From positions 1,488,001-1,552,000 of the forward strand of contig CAVRCA010000001.1 in the NCBI GenBank assembly GCA_963719345.1: 64,000 nt of DNA, in the 5' to 3' direction. This document shows, one piece after another, positions 45,446 through 53,912 of this stretch; positions within the stretch are counted from its first letter, which is position 1, and each line of letters begins with the position of its first letter. Position numbers and translations under genes: made by a program. The notes under the pieces were generated by a model, which saw only the letters and a program-made list of their open reading frames with translations, did not search any database and was not told where the DNA came from. Origin of the DNA: CAVRCA01 sp963719345. GTDB lineage: Bacteria > Pseudomonadota > Alphaproteobacteria > Acetobacterales > Acetobacteraceae.

Positions 45446-46249
45446 TCAGCGGCCCTTGAACTGCGGCTGCCGCTTTTCGAGAAAGGCGCGCAGGCCCTCC
45501 GCGTGATCCTCGGTCCGCACCGCCTCGGCCATCGCCTCCGCCTCGCGATGCGATTGCTCGTCCCAGCTGTTGTCGAGCGACGTGCGCATCAGGCGCTTGA
45601 TGTGCCCGAGTGCCACGGTCGGACCGTCGGCCAGCCGACGCGCGAGATGGAGGGTCCGTTCCTCCAGTTCGACGCGCGGGACCACCCAGTTCAGGAGGCC
45701 AAACTCATGCGCCTGGCGGGCATCGTAGCGATCCCCGAGCAGCCCGATTTCGAGCGCACGCCGTTCGCCCACCACGCGGGGGAGAAAATAGCTGGCGCCG
45801 CCGTCGGTGGAGAAGCCGATGTGGCGATAGGCGAGCGTGAAGAGCGCGTCGTCGCTGGCGATGGCGAGATCGGCGGCGAGCAGCAGACTGACCCCGAACC
45901 CCGCAACCGCGCCGTGGATCGAGGCAAGCACCGGCTTGGCCATGCGGCGGATCTGGTAGATGGTCTGATGGGCCGAGACGACGCGGGCCTCGAAGCCGCG
46001 CACATGCGCCTCGCGGTTGGTGCGCAGCTCCTCGTCGAACGACTTGATGTTGCCGCCGGCCATGAAATGCCGGCCGTTGCCGCGGATGACCACTGCGCGC
46101 ACGGCCGGGTCCCGCTCGAACGAGGCGGTGGTCTCGAACAGCAGCCGGCCCATGTCCGGGGAAAGCGTGTTCAGCTCCTCGGGCCGGTTGAGGGTGATCC
46201 AGCCGATCCCGTCCCGCACCTCGGCGAGCACGTGCGCCGTTGTCTCCAT
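45446..46249 (-). CDS. Enoyl-CoA hydratase/isomerase family protein
   Basis: 267 aa from the ATG at 46249 (METTAHVLAEVRDG), preceded by GGGAGATCGGGG; a GTG at 46270 adds seven residues. A crotonase fold is clear (HFMAGGNIKSF, GAVAGFGVSLLLAADLAIA). The first hydratase glutamate is missing, and the second region reads IGFSTDGGASYFLPR with Asp, as in PaaG-like enzymes. It lies three bases before the carboxylase gene in the direction of transcription and is probably cotranscribed. Divergent from the LLM monooxygenase gene. Confidence 0.82.
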   Translation of the reverse strand: METTAHVLAEVRDGIGWITLNRPEELNTLSPDMGRLLFETTASFERDPAVRAVVIRGNGRHFMAGGNIKSFDEELRTNREAHVRGFEARVVSAHQTIYQIRRMAKPVLASIHGAVAGFGVSLLLAADLAIASDDALFTLAYRHIGFSTDGGASYFLPRVVGERRALEIGLLGDRYDARQAHEFGLLNWVVPRVELEERTLHLARRLADGPTVALGHIKRLMRTSLDNSWDEQSHREAEAMAEAVRTEDHAEGLRAFLEKRQPQFKGR

Positions 46250-46407
46250 CCCCGATCTCCCGCTCGACACTCATGGCATCGAGCCATGATCGGCCGGCGG
46301 ATGCAAATGGGGGAAGGCTGCCCGCCGCCCGGTCCGTGCGAAGAGGCGAAGGGTTGTTCGGGGCCGCGAATGGGGCTGAAGTGCCTCGGACAAACCGGGA
46401 GAGCACG

Positions 46408-47766
46408 ATGCGTCAGATGGCTCTGGTCGCGTTCCTGCAGGCGCAGAACTGCACCAATTTCGTCGGCTCGTGGCGGCACCCCCAGGCGGCCCCCGACTTC
46501 ACCTCCGCCGAGTATTTCCGGCGCATCGGCCGCATCCTGGAGGCCGGCAAGTTCCACATGGGATTCTTCGATGACCGGCTCGCCATGCCCGACCGTTTCG
46601 GCGGCGATCACGCGCACACCGTCGCCAACGGCATCCGCTGCGTGAAAATGGACCCGATGACGATCCTCACCGTCATGGGCATGGCAACGGAACGGCTCGG
46701 CCTCGGCTCGACCTACACGACAACGTATTACGAGCCGTTCCACGTCGCCCGCGTGTTCCAGACATTGGACCTGATGACCAATGGCCGGGCCGCGTGGAAC
46801 ATCGTCACCTCGATGAATGACGGCGAGGCGCTCAACATGGGCATCGAGGCGCACGGTGAGCATGATCTGCGCTACGACCGCGCCGACGAGTTTCTGGAAG
46901 TGGTGCTCGGCCACTGGGATTCCTGGGAAGACGACGCGATCGTGCTCGACAAGGCGTCCGGCCTGTTCGCGCGTCCCGAGAAGGTCCATCGCCTCGACTA
47001 TCGGGGCCGCTTCCTCAAGTCACGCGGGCCGTTCACCGTCCCGCGCTCGGCCCAGGGTCATCCGGTGCTGATCCAGGCGGGGCAGAGCGATCGCGGCCGC
47101 CGGTTCGCCGCGCGATGGGCGGAGGTGGTGTTCGTCGTCTATCACACGCTCGAACACGGCAGGCAGGAATACGCCGCGTTCAAGGAGCAGGTGGCGCGCA
47201 ACGGACGCGATCCGGACAGCGTCAAGGTCACGCCCGAAATCTACACCGTCGTCGCCGAGACCCGCGCCGAGGCGGAGGATCAACTCGCCCTGATCGACAC
47301 GCTGCCGCGCGACGCCGACCGGGTCTCACTGTTGTCGGAAGTCCTGAACTTCGATTTTTCGACCAAGGGTCTCGACGAGCCGTTCACCGACGAGGAGTTC
47401 GCCGCCATGACCGGCGCGCAGGGCATCCGCAACCGGGTGATCCGCGAGACCGGCAACCGCAACCCGACGGTCCGCGACTTCATCCAAACCAGCGGCCGCG
47501 GCACGTTCCATGATCATCCGCGCGTGTATGGCACTCCGAATGACGTTGCGGACCAGCTCGAAGAGTGGTTCGTCGGGGGTGCCTGCGACGGCTTCGTCAT
47601 CGCGGCATCGCATGTTCCGGGAGCGTATGAGGATTTCGCCCGACTTGTGGTGCCCGAATTGCAGCGGCGCGGCTTGTTCCACAAGGAGTACGAGGGCGCG
47701 ACCTTGCGCGAAAACCTCGGCCTGCGCCGGCCCGCGATCGGGGAATGGCGCGGCGCAGGCCCGTGA
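46408..47766 (+). CDS. NtaA/SnaA/DszA family flavin-dependent monooxygenase
   Basis: 452 aa. A luciferase-like TIM barrel: FVGSWRHPQAAPDFTSAEY, LGLGSTYTTTYYEPFHVARVFQTLD and MTNGRAAWNIVTSMNDGEALNMG are diagnostic of the NtaA/SnaA/DszA group, whose members use FMNH2 from a partner reductase to oxidise amines, sulfones or similar substrates. No flavin reductase is adjacent, so FMNH2 must come from elsewhere. GGGAGAGC precedes the ATG at 46408; the longer frame has no better start. Convergent with cysK. Confidence 0.9.
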   Translation: MRQMALVAFLQAQNCTNFVGSWRHPQAAPDFTSAEYFRRIGRILEAGKFHMGFFDDRLAMPDRFGGDHAHTVANGIRCVKMDPMTILTVMGMATERLGLGSTYTTTYYEPFHVARVFQTLDLMTNGRAAWNIVTSMNDGEALNMGIEAHGEHDLRYDRADEFLEVVLGHWDSWEDDAIVLDKASGLFARPEKVHRLDYRGRFLKSRGPFTVPRSAQGHPVLIQAGQSDRGRRFAARWAEVVFVVYHTLEHGRQEYAAFKEQVARNGRDPDSVKVTPEIYTVVAETRAEAEDQLALIDTLPRDADRVSLLSEVLNFDFSTKGLDEPFTDEEFAAMTGAQGIRNRVIRETGNRNPTVRDFIQTSGRGTFHDHPRVYGTPNDVADQLEEWFVGGACDGFVIAASHVPGAYEDFARLVVPELQRRGLFHKEYEGATLRENLGLRRPAIGEWRGAGP

Positions 47767-47770
47767 TTTC

Positions 47771-48751
47771 CTATTCCAGCCCCTCGAACAGCGGCGTGGT
47801 GATGTAGCGCTCGGCGAAGGACGGAATGATGGTGACGATCCGCTTGCCCGCCATCTCCGGGCGTCGCGCAACCTTGAGGGTCGCCGCCAGCGCCGAGCCG
47901 GAGGAAATGCCGCCCGGAATACCTTCCGTCCGCGCCAGACGCCGCGCGGCGGCAAAACTCTCCTCGTTGCTGACCTGCACGGTCTCGTCGATCAGGTCGG
48001 TTTCGAGCACTTCGGGGATGAAACCGGCGCCGATGCCCTGAAGCGGGTGCGGCCCGGGCTTGCCGCCCGACAGGACCGGGCTTGCCTCCGGCTCGACGGC
48101 GATGAAGCGCATATCCGGTTTGCGCGGCTTCAGCACCTGCGCGCACCCCGTCAGCGTGCCCCCCGTTCCGATGCCGGAGACGATGGCGTCTACCTGTCCC
48201 TCGGTGTCGTGCCAGATTTCTTCCGCCGTGGTGAGGCGGTGGATCTCCGGATTGGCCGGGTTGCCGAACTGGTTGGGCATGACCGCGCCCTCGTTGCTTG
48301 CCAGCAGCTCGTTGGCGCGCGCGATCGCGCCGTTCATGCCCTTCTCGCGCGGCGTCAAGTCCACCTGCGCGCCGAGATAGCGCAGCATCTTGCGTCGCTC
48401 GCTCGAGACCGATTCCGGCATCGTCAGGATCAGCTTGTAGCCCCGTGCGGCGCACACGAAGGCAAGCCCGATGCCGGTGTTGCCGGAGGTCGGCTCGATG
48501 ATCGTCGCGCCCGGCGAGAGCTTGCCCTCGCGCTCCAGCGCCAAAATCATGTTGACGCCGATGCGGTCCTTGACGCTCGAGATCGGATTGAAGAACTCGA
48601 GTTTCAGGCAGATGTCCGCGGTGATGCCTTCTTCCTGCGCAATGCGCGGGATGCGCACCAGCGGCGTGTTGCCGATCGTCTCGGCAATGCTGTCGTAGAT
48701 CCGCCCGCGCAGCGGACGGTCGAACACCAATGGCTTGTGCTGTTCGGTCAT
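47771..48751 (-). CDS. cysK: Cysteine synthase A (O-acetylserine sulfhydrylase)
   Basis: 326 aa from the ATG at 48751. PLP-lysine is K61 in SSVKDRIG, the PLP phosphate and substrate loop TSGNTGIG is at 88-95, and GIGTGGTLTG and the C-terminal GISSGSALAA are in place. It makes cysteine from O-acetyl-L-serine and sulfide. There is no neighbouring cysE or sulfate-assimilation gene; the gene seems to stand alone between a convergent monooxygenase and a divergent crotonase. The frame extends upstream to 48847 without family similarity. Confidence 0.93.
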   Translation of the reverse strand: MTEQHKPLVFDRPLRGRIYDSIAETIGNTPLVRIPRIAQEEGITADICLKLEFFNPISSVKDRIGVNMILALEREGKLSPGATIIEPTSGNTGIGLAFVCAARGYKLILTMPESVSSERRKMLRYLGAQVDLTPREKGMNGAIARANELLASNEGAVMPNQFGNPANPEIHRLTTAEEIWHDTEGQVDAIVSGIGTGGTLTGCAQVLKPRKPDMRFIAVEPEASPVLSGGKPGPHPLQGIGAGFIPEVLETDLIDETVQVSNEESFAAARRLARTEGIPGGISSGSALAATLKVARRPEMAGKRIVTIIPSFAERYITTPLFEGLE

Positions 48752-48940
48752 GATGAGAGGTTCCTCCGCGTATTTGCGATTATCGCACCGACGGCTGGGC
48801 ATGAGATCTACCACGTCAGGACGCCGGTAGTCACCCGACAACCCCACGCATTTTCACGGTTGTGCTGCGTGATTTTGCCCGGCGATGGCGTCCGTCGCCG
48901 GCTGTGCTTATGGTGCCGCACGCTCAGAAGGGGGACGAAG

Positions 48941-49723
48941 GTGGCGGATCTGACCGAGACGATCGAGGACGGCGTGGCCGTCCTGACGATGAACCGCCCC
49001 GACCGGCTGAACGCGCTGTCGCCCGAGATGCTGGCGGCGATGCGCGAGGCGCTACCGCGCCTGTCAACCGACGACGCGGTCGGCGCCATCGTGGTGACCG
49101 GCGCCGGGCGCGGTTTTTGCGCCGGTGGCGACGTCAAGACGATGCTCGCTCGCGGCCAGGTGACGTTCGAGCAGCGCATCGACGGCCTGCGCCTGATGCA
49201 CCAGCTGCCCCTGATGTTCCGCGCCAGCCCGAAAGTGATCATCGCCGCGGTGAACGGCCCGGCGGCCGGCGCCGGCCTCGGGGTGGCGATGTCCTGCGAC
49301 CTGCGCGTCGCGGCCCGCTCCGCCCGGTTCGGCACCGGCTTCGCCGGGGTCGGCTACTCCGGCGATTTCGGCGGGTCCTGGCTGATGACGCAGCTGGTCG
49401 GGACCGCCAAGGCGCGCGAGCTCTACCTGCTCGGCGACGTCATCGACAGCGCCGAAGCAGAACGGATCGGACTGGTGAACCGCGTGGTGGAGGACGACCA
49501 GCTGCTGCCGGAGGCGATGGCGCTGGCGCGACGGTTCGCGCAGGGACCACGTGTCGCCTACGGCTACATGAAGCGGAACCTGCACGCCGCCGAGACCGAG
49601 CCGCTTACCGCGGTGCTGGAGATGGAGGCGATCCACCAGGCACGCACCGGCCAGACCGAAGACCACCGCGAGGCCGTCACGGCGTTCACCGAACGCCGCA
49701 AGCCGGTGTTCCGCGGCCGGTAG
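48941..49723 (+). CDS. Enoyl-CoA hydratase/isomerase family protein
   Basis: 260 aa from the GTG at 48941 (VADLTETIEDGVAVLTMNRP), with AAGGGGG upstream. A crotonase: GFCAGGDVKTM, GPAAGAGLGVAMSCDLRVA. The region that holds the second glutamate in hydratases reads VGYSGDFGGSWLM with Asp, and the first glutamate is absent (GAGLG), as in the other two stand-alone crotonases of this window. It ends ERRKPVFRGR. Likely an isomerase or a hydratase with altered chemistry. It is transcribed alone, divergent from cysK. Confidence 0.82.
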   Translation: MADLTETIEDGVAVLTMNRPDRLNALSPEMLAAMREALPRLSTDDAVGAIVVTGAGRGFCAGGDVKTMLARGQVTFEQRIDGLRLMHQLPLMFRASPKVIIAAVNGPAAGAGLGVAMSCDLRVAARSARFGTGFAGVGYSGDFGGSWLMTQLVGTAKARELYLLGDVIDSAEAERIGLVNRVVEDDQLLPEAMALARRFAQGPRVAYGYMKRNLHAAETEPLTAVLEMEAIHQARTGQTEDHREAVTAFTERRKPVFRGR

Positions 49724-49755
49724 CAAGCAGGGGAGAGGGCGGGCGCGCGGGCCGG

Positions 49756-51348
49756 TCAGTGGCCGCCGCCCCCACCGCCGCCGCCCTTCGGGATCGGCCG
49801 CAACAGGATCGCCCCCAGCATCGCGACCGTCAGCCCGATCGCGACCAAGGTAAAGCCGTCCGAGTAGGCCATCACCAGCGCCTCCCGCCGGACCGTCAGG
49901 GCGAGGCTTCCGATGGCCTGCATTGCCGCATCGCCACCGTGCGGGGCCAGCGTGCCAGTCAGTGCCTGTAGATAGTCCTGGACCTTTGCCGAGTTGTGCG
50001 TTGCCCGCTCGGCGATCATGGAAAAATGGAATTGCTCGCGCTGCTGCACGATGGTGGACAGCAAGGCGATGCCGATCGAACCGCCCAGGTTGCGCATCAT
50101 GTTGAACAGCGAGGAAGCGCTGCCCGCCTCGGACGGCGGAATGCCGACCATCGCCATCTGCGACAGCGGTGACATCAGCAGCGGCTGACCCAACGCGCGC
50201 ACGAGCTGCGACCATTTGAGCTGATCGATCGCCGTATCGTGACTCATGTAGCCGTTCATGTAGCAGGACAACGCGAACAGCCCGATGCCGACGGCGACCA
50301 CCAGGCGGCTGTCGACGTATTTCAGGATGAGCGGCAGGAGCGGGAACAGCAGCAGCTGCGGCAACCCCATCCACATCAGCACCTCGCCGATCTGCAGGGC
50401 GTTGTAGCCCTGCACTTGCGTCAGGTAGAGCGGCATGATGTAGACGGTGCCGTAAAGGGCGAGCCCGGTCGCGAGATTCATCGCCGTCGCCGCGCCCAGC
50501 GAGCGGTTTTTGAGTAGCCGCAGGTTCAGCAGCGGTTCCCGGCGGGTGAACTGGATGACCAGGAACGCGGTAAGGAAAATCGCGGCGAGCCAAGCGGTGA
50601 CGCGGATGCCCTGATCGCCGAACCAGTCTTTTCTCTGGCCTTCCTCCAGCATGTACGTCAGGCAGCCGAGCCCGATTGCCATGCAGAAGATGCCCAGCCA
50701 GTCGCCGCGCAGAAAACGCGACAGCTGCGCCGGCGCGTTGTCCAGCCCGTACCAGATCAGCCCGACCAGCAGAATTCCGGGCAACAGGTTGATGTAGAAA
50801 ATCCACTGCCAGCCGTAATTCTCGGTCAGCCAGCCGCCGATCGTCGGACCGATCGCCGGGGCGAACGTGGCGGAAAAGCCGAACATCGCCGAGCCGATGG
50901 CGCGCTTCGACGGCGGCAGCCGCGTCATCAGGATGGTGAAGGCAAGCGGGATCAGCACGCCGCCGCAGAACCCCTGGCCGACCCGGAAAAGGATCATCTG
51001 CGTGAGGCTGGTCGCCGTGCCGCAGAACACCGAGAACAGCAGGAAGAAGCCGCAATTGACCAGCAGGTAGCGGCGTAGGCCGAACACCTGGGCGAGCCAG
51101 CCGCTCAGCGGGATGACGATGATCTCGGCGATCAGATAGCCCGTGGAAATCCAGCTTCCCTCGTCCAGCGACGCGCCGAGCGAGCCCTGAATGTCGGCGA
51201 GCGAGGAATTGGTGATCTGGATGTCGAGTACCGCCATGAAGGCGCCGAGCACCCCGCCGATGACCGCTAACCAGTTGCGCAGCGGCACCGCATCGCTGGC
51301 CGGCGGAGCAGCCGCCGGCGCGTGCGGTGCGAGGGTGGTGGCGCTCAT
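49756..51348 (-). CDS. emrB: MFS efflux permease, DHA2 family (EmrB-like)
   Basis: 530 aa, 14 predicted helices. Signature pieces: MAVLDIQITNSSLADIQGSLG in helix 1, WISTGYLIAEIIVIPLSGWLAQVFG, and GPTIGGWLTENYGWQWIFYINLLPG for the DHA2 branch. A run of eight glycines near the C-terminus (IPKGGGGGGGGH) is a low-complexity tail. The start at 51348 overlaps the emrA stop by four bases. Together with the membrane-fusion protein it would span the inner membrane and periplasm; the outer-membrane channel (TolC-type) is not in the window. Confidence 0.92.
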   Translation of the reverse strand: MSATTLAPHAPAAAPPASDAVPLRNWLAVIGGVLGAFMAVLDIQITNSSLADIQGSLGASLDEGSWISTGYLIAEIIVIPLSGWLAQVFGLRRYLLVNCGFFLLFSVFCGTATSLTQMILFRVGQGFCGGVLIPLAFTILMTRLPPSKRAIGSAMFGFSATFAPAIGPTIGGWLTENYGWQWIFYINLLPGILLVGLIWYGLDNAPAQLSRFLRGDWLGIFCMAIGLGCLTYMLEEGQRKDWFGDQGIRVTAWLAAIFLTAFLVIQFTRREPLLNLRLLKNRSLGAATAMNLATGLALYGTVYIMPLYLTQVQGYNALQIGEVLMWMGLPQLLLFPLLPLILKYVDSRLVVAVGIGLFALSCYMNGYMSHDTAIDQLKWSQLVRALGQPLLMSPLSQMAMVGIPPSEAGSASSLFNMMRNLGGSIGIALLSTIVQQREQFHFSMIAERATHNSAKVQDYLQALTGTLAPHGGDAAMQAIGSLALTVRREALVMAYSDGFTLVAIGLTVAMLGAILLRPIPKGGGGGGGGH

Positions 51349-52586
51349 CGGCGGCTGGCCACCGCCCCTGCCCTTGCCGGAGCCGCGTCGACCAGGGTGT
51401 GGGGCGGGCCATCCGGCCGAGTACGCGTGTCGACGCTGGCATCCACCGACAGTCCGGGGCGCAGCTTGGCGAGCATCGCCTCATCGGCCGGGTCGAGCAG
51501 GATCTTCACCGGCACGCGCTGCACGATTTTCGTGAAGTTGCCGGTTGCGTTCTCCGGCGGCAACAGCGCGAACTGCGCCCCGGAACCGGGCGCGAGACTG
51601 TCGATCCGACCGCTGAGCGTGACGCCGGGCAGCATGTCGACCGAGACCGTGACGCGCTCGCCGCGCCACATATCGGCAAGCTGGGTCTCCTTGAAGTTGG
51701 CGACGACATAGATGTCGCGCCCGGTCGGCACGATGTCCATGATACGGGTGCCGGGCTGCACGTACTGGCCGAGCCGCAGGCTGCGGTCGCCCACGGCGCC
51801 CTCGATCGGCGCGATGATCGAGGTGTAACTCAGGTTGAGCTCGGCCTGCGCCTGCGCGGCCTGCACCCGGGCCAGCGCGGCCACCGCCTTGCCGCGTTGC
51901 GCCTGCAACACCTGCACCTGTTGCTGTGCCGCTGCGAAGGCGGCCCGGCTGCGCGCAAGGGCCGCAGTGCGCGAGCGGATGTCGGAGTCGGCCTGCTCCG
52001 CTCGCTGCACGGTGCCGTTTCCGGTGCGCATCAGCGCGGTGTAGCGATTGTAGTCGGAGCGGGCGAAGTCGAGCGCCGCCTGTGCCGAGGCGATATCGGT
52101 CTGCGCCTCCTCGATGGTGGCCTTCTGCATCGCGATCTGCGCATCCAGGTTGCCGATGTCGGCCTGCGCGGACTGAGCGTCGGCCTTGGCCTGATCGAGC
52201 GCGGTAACGAAGTCGCGTTCGTCGATCCTGGCCAGGACCTGTCCGGCCTGGACACGCTGGTTGTCGGTCACCAGCACGTCCTTGATGTAGCCGGCGACGC
52301 GCGGCGCGATGGTGACGGCGTCCGCCTGGGTGTAGGCGTCGTCCGTCGCTTCCAGGAAGCGTCCCGTCGTCCACCAATAATGACCATACCAGCCCGCCGT
52401 GCTGAGCACGACCAGGGCCAGTGCGGCGAACAGGAGACGGCGCAAGCGACGCGGGCGCACCGGCGGCGTGACACTTGCCAGGATATCGCGCTCGGCAAGA
52501 GCCGGCGGGCGAGCAACTTCGGATTGCGCCAGACCGGCCAGGGCCAGACTGGTCGGGCTGCGACCCGGCAACTGTGAACCGTCCAT
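51345..52586 (-). CDS. emrA: HlyD/EmrA-like membrane fusion protein
   Basis: 413 aa. Single N-terminal transmembrane segment at about residues 50-67 (LLFAALALVVLSTAGWY), then YWWTTGRFLEATDDAYTQADAVTIAPRVAGYIKDVLV, the lipoyl-like domain start of EmrA/HlyD proteins. A coiled-coil hairpin follows at about 120-230 (AQAALDFARSDYNRYTALM, then AQQQVQVLQAQRGKAVAAL), and then the second lipoyl half and beta-barrel (YTSIIAPIEGAVGD, RVTVSVDMLPGVTLSGRIDSL). It couples EmrB to an outer-membrane channel. One-base gap to the MarR stop: one operon. Confidence 0.92.
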   Translation of the reverse strand: MDGSQLPGRSPTSLALAGLAQSEVARPPALAERDILASVTPPVRPRRLRRLLFAALALVVLSTAGWYGHYWWTTGRFLEATDDAYTQADAVTIAPRVAGYIKDVLVTDNQRVQAGQVLARIDERDFVTALDQAKADAQSAQADIGNLDAQIAMQKATIEEAQTDIASAQAALDFARSDYNRYTALMRTGNGTVQRAEQADSDIRSRTAALARSRAAFAAAQQQVQVLQAQRGKAVAALARVQAAQAQAELNLSYTSIIAPIEGAVGDRSLRLGQYVQPGTRIMDIVPTGRDIYVVANFKETQLADMWRGERVTVSVDMLPGVTLSGRIDSLAPGSGAQFALLPPENATGNFTKIVQRVPVKILLDPADEAMLAKLRPGLSVDASVDTRTRPDGPPHTLVDAAPARAGAVASRR

Positions 52587-52587
52587 C

Positions 52588-53166
52588 TCAGCCCTCGTCG
52601 ATTGTCGTTGCGCGGAGATCAGCGTCGTCCGGGTCCGAGGGCGTGACCGGCACCGGTCGGCAGCCCTCCAAGGCGAGCAGCGCGTCGAGTTGCGCCGCCA
52701 GGCAGGCGCGCCCTTCTGCCGGCAAGCGGCCGAAGAACGCCTCCTGCGTCGCCAGCGCGATCGGGATGGCCTCGTCGAGCGCGGCGCGGCCCAGCCGCGT
52801 CACATCGACCCGATTGGCGCGTGGGTCGGCCGGATGCGGCGTGCGCTCCACGTATCCCTTGTCCTCCAGCAACCGGAGGATTTTTGACGCCATCATCCGG
52901 TCCAGTTTCGCATACGAGGCGATCCGGGTCTGGGTCGGCACCTCGCGGCAGCGGGCAAGCCATGCCGTGTTGGCCAGCACGACGAACTGCATGTGCGTCA
53001 GGTCAAGCGGTGCGAGCGCGCCTTCCAGCCGCCGCTGCCAGGCGTGCAGCACGTGCCACAACCGAAAGCCGAACGTCTCTTCCGGGCGGCAAAGCACCCT
53101 TGGCAGCTTACCGGACGGACCCTCTTCGGCGGTCGCGTCGGACCGATCCACGATGTGTTGATCCAT
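52588..53166 (-). CDS. MarR family transcriptional regulator
   Basis: 192 aa. Winged helix-turn-helix at about residues 60-130: LTHMQFVVLANTAWLA, then TQTRIASYAKLDRMMASKILRLLEDKGYVERTPHPADPRANRVDVTRLGR, with the wing DPRANR as in MarR/EmrR. The N-terminal 30 residues are polar and likely flexible. It is the first gene of an emrAB-type operon and probably represses it, inactivated by pump substrates. An inverted repeat in the promoter supports self-repression. Confidence 0.9.
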   Translation of the reverse strand: MDQHIVDRSDATAEEGPSGKLPRVLCRPEETFGFRLWHVLHAWQRRLEGALAPLDLTHMQFVVLANTAWLARCREVPTQTRIASYAKLDRMMASKILRLLEDKGYVERTPHPADPRANRVDVTRLGRAALDEAIPIALATQEAFFGRLPAEGRACLAAQLDALLALEGCRPVPVTPSDPDDADLRATTIDEG

Positions 53167-53188
53167 AAGCTTTCTCTCGTCGGAGACA

Positions 53189-53216
53189 GATATAAGTCAT
53201 GACTACAATCCGACAA
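53189..53216 (-). promoter_or_regulatory. Candidate promoter of the marR-emrAB operon
   Basis: On the minus strand TTGTCG (53216-53211) is followed after 16 bases by TATATC (53194-53189), 22 bases before the marR ATG. The -35 match is moderate and the -10 match weak, as usual for high-GC alphaproteobacteria. A perfect palindrome fills the spacer. Confidence 0.45.
53195..53204. promoter_or_regulatory. Candidate MarR operator, palindrome AGTCATGACT
   Basis: Perfect 10-bp inverted repeat in the spacer between the putative -35 and -10 boxes of the marR promoter. Binding there would block RNA polymerase. The size and position fit MarR-family operators. Confidence 0.5.
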
Positions 53217-53447
53217 GCAGGCGCAGGCGATTCCAGCTGGACTCGCTCCGGTGCATGGAGATCAGGCGGTTCAACTTGCCGGGCCCCCGGCGAACGGAAA
53301 CAGTTCAGAAACCGATTGCCCCTGAGGGGGCATCATGCCACGATGCACTGCACAATCACCGCTGATCCAGGCGATGCATGTGGCAGATGCCTCTTAGATG
53401 AGCGGCTAAACCTGTTCCCCGGAATTTGAACTCGTAGGAGGCGCTTG

Positions 53448-53882
53448 ATGCTCGATCAGCCCACGGTCAACCGGTTTGCCCATGTTCGACCAGACGATAC
53501 CGAGTGGAAGGGCGAAGGACTTCGGGACTTTTTTCTTTATCGCGATCTCGGCGTCGCGGCGGCGACCGGGGGACGGGTGCTCGCCCAACTGGTGAAGGCC
53601 AATGAGGCGCCGGAGCACGGCACCGGGTGGCACCGGCACACGGCCGAGTTCCATATCGTCTACATGATCAAGGGCTGGGCGAAGTTCATGTACGAGGACA
53701 AGGAGCACCTGGTTGCGGCCGGTGACTGCGTGCACCAGCGGCCCGGCATCACGCACTTCCTGTTCGACTACTCACCCGACATGGAATACCTCGAAATCGT
53801 GTCGCCGGCCGATTTCGGGACGCTTGACGTCGAGGCTCCCTGCGCCGTGCCGCAGCCCGCAGCCTGGGCTTCGGCGGATTAA
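53448..53882 (+). CDS. Cupin-domain protein
   Basis: 144 aa. The ATG at 53448 has a strong TAGGAGG site upstream. The double-stranded beta-helix core shows GTGWHRHTAEFHIVYMIKGWAKFMYEDKEHLVAAGDCVHQRPGITHFLF, where H-x-H, E and a late H can bind metal. Small cupins of this kind act as isomerases, dioxygenases or sensors; none can be chosen here. The 281 bp upstream, to marR, hold the divergent promoter region and nothing else I recognise. Convergent with the GST gene. Confidence 0.8.
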   Translation: MLDQPTVNRFAHVRPDDTEWKGEGLRDFFLYRDLGVAAATGGRVLAQLVKANEAPEHGTGWHRHTAEFHIVYMIKGWAKFMYEDKEHLVAAGDCVHQRPGITHFLFDYSPDMEYLEIVSPADFGTLDVEAPCAVPQPAAWASAD

Positions 53883-53912
53883 CCGCTCCGCCGGGCTGGC
53901 AATCGGGCGAGC

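Noticed and set aside
49064..51484. 806-codon minus-strand open frame across crotonase and emrB
   Set aside because: Out-of-frame reading of emrB plus antisense of the crotonase; both real genes have intact motifs.
53199..53429. 76-codon plus-strand frame between marR and the cupin gene
   Set aside because: It overlaps the marR promoter, has no ribosome site and no similarity I recognise.
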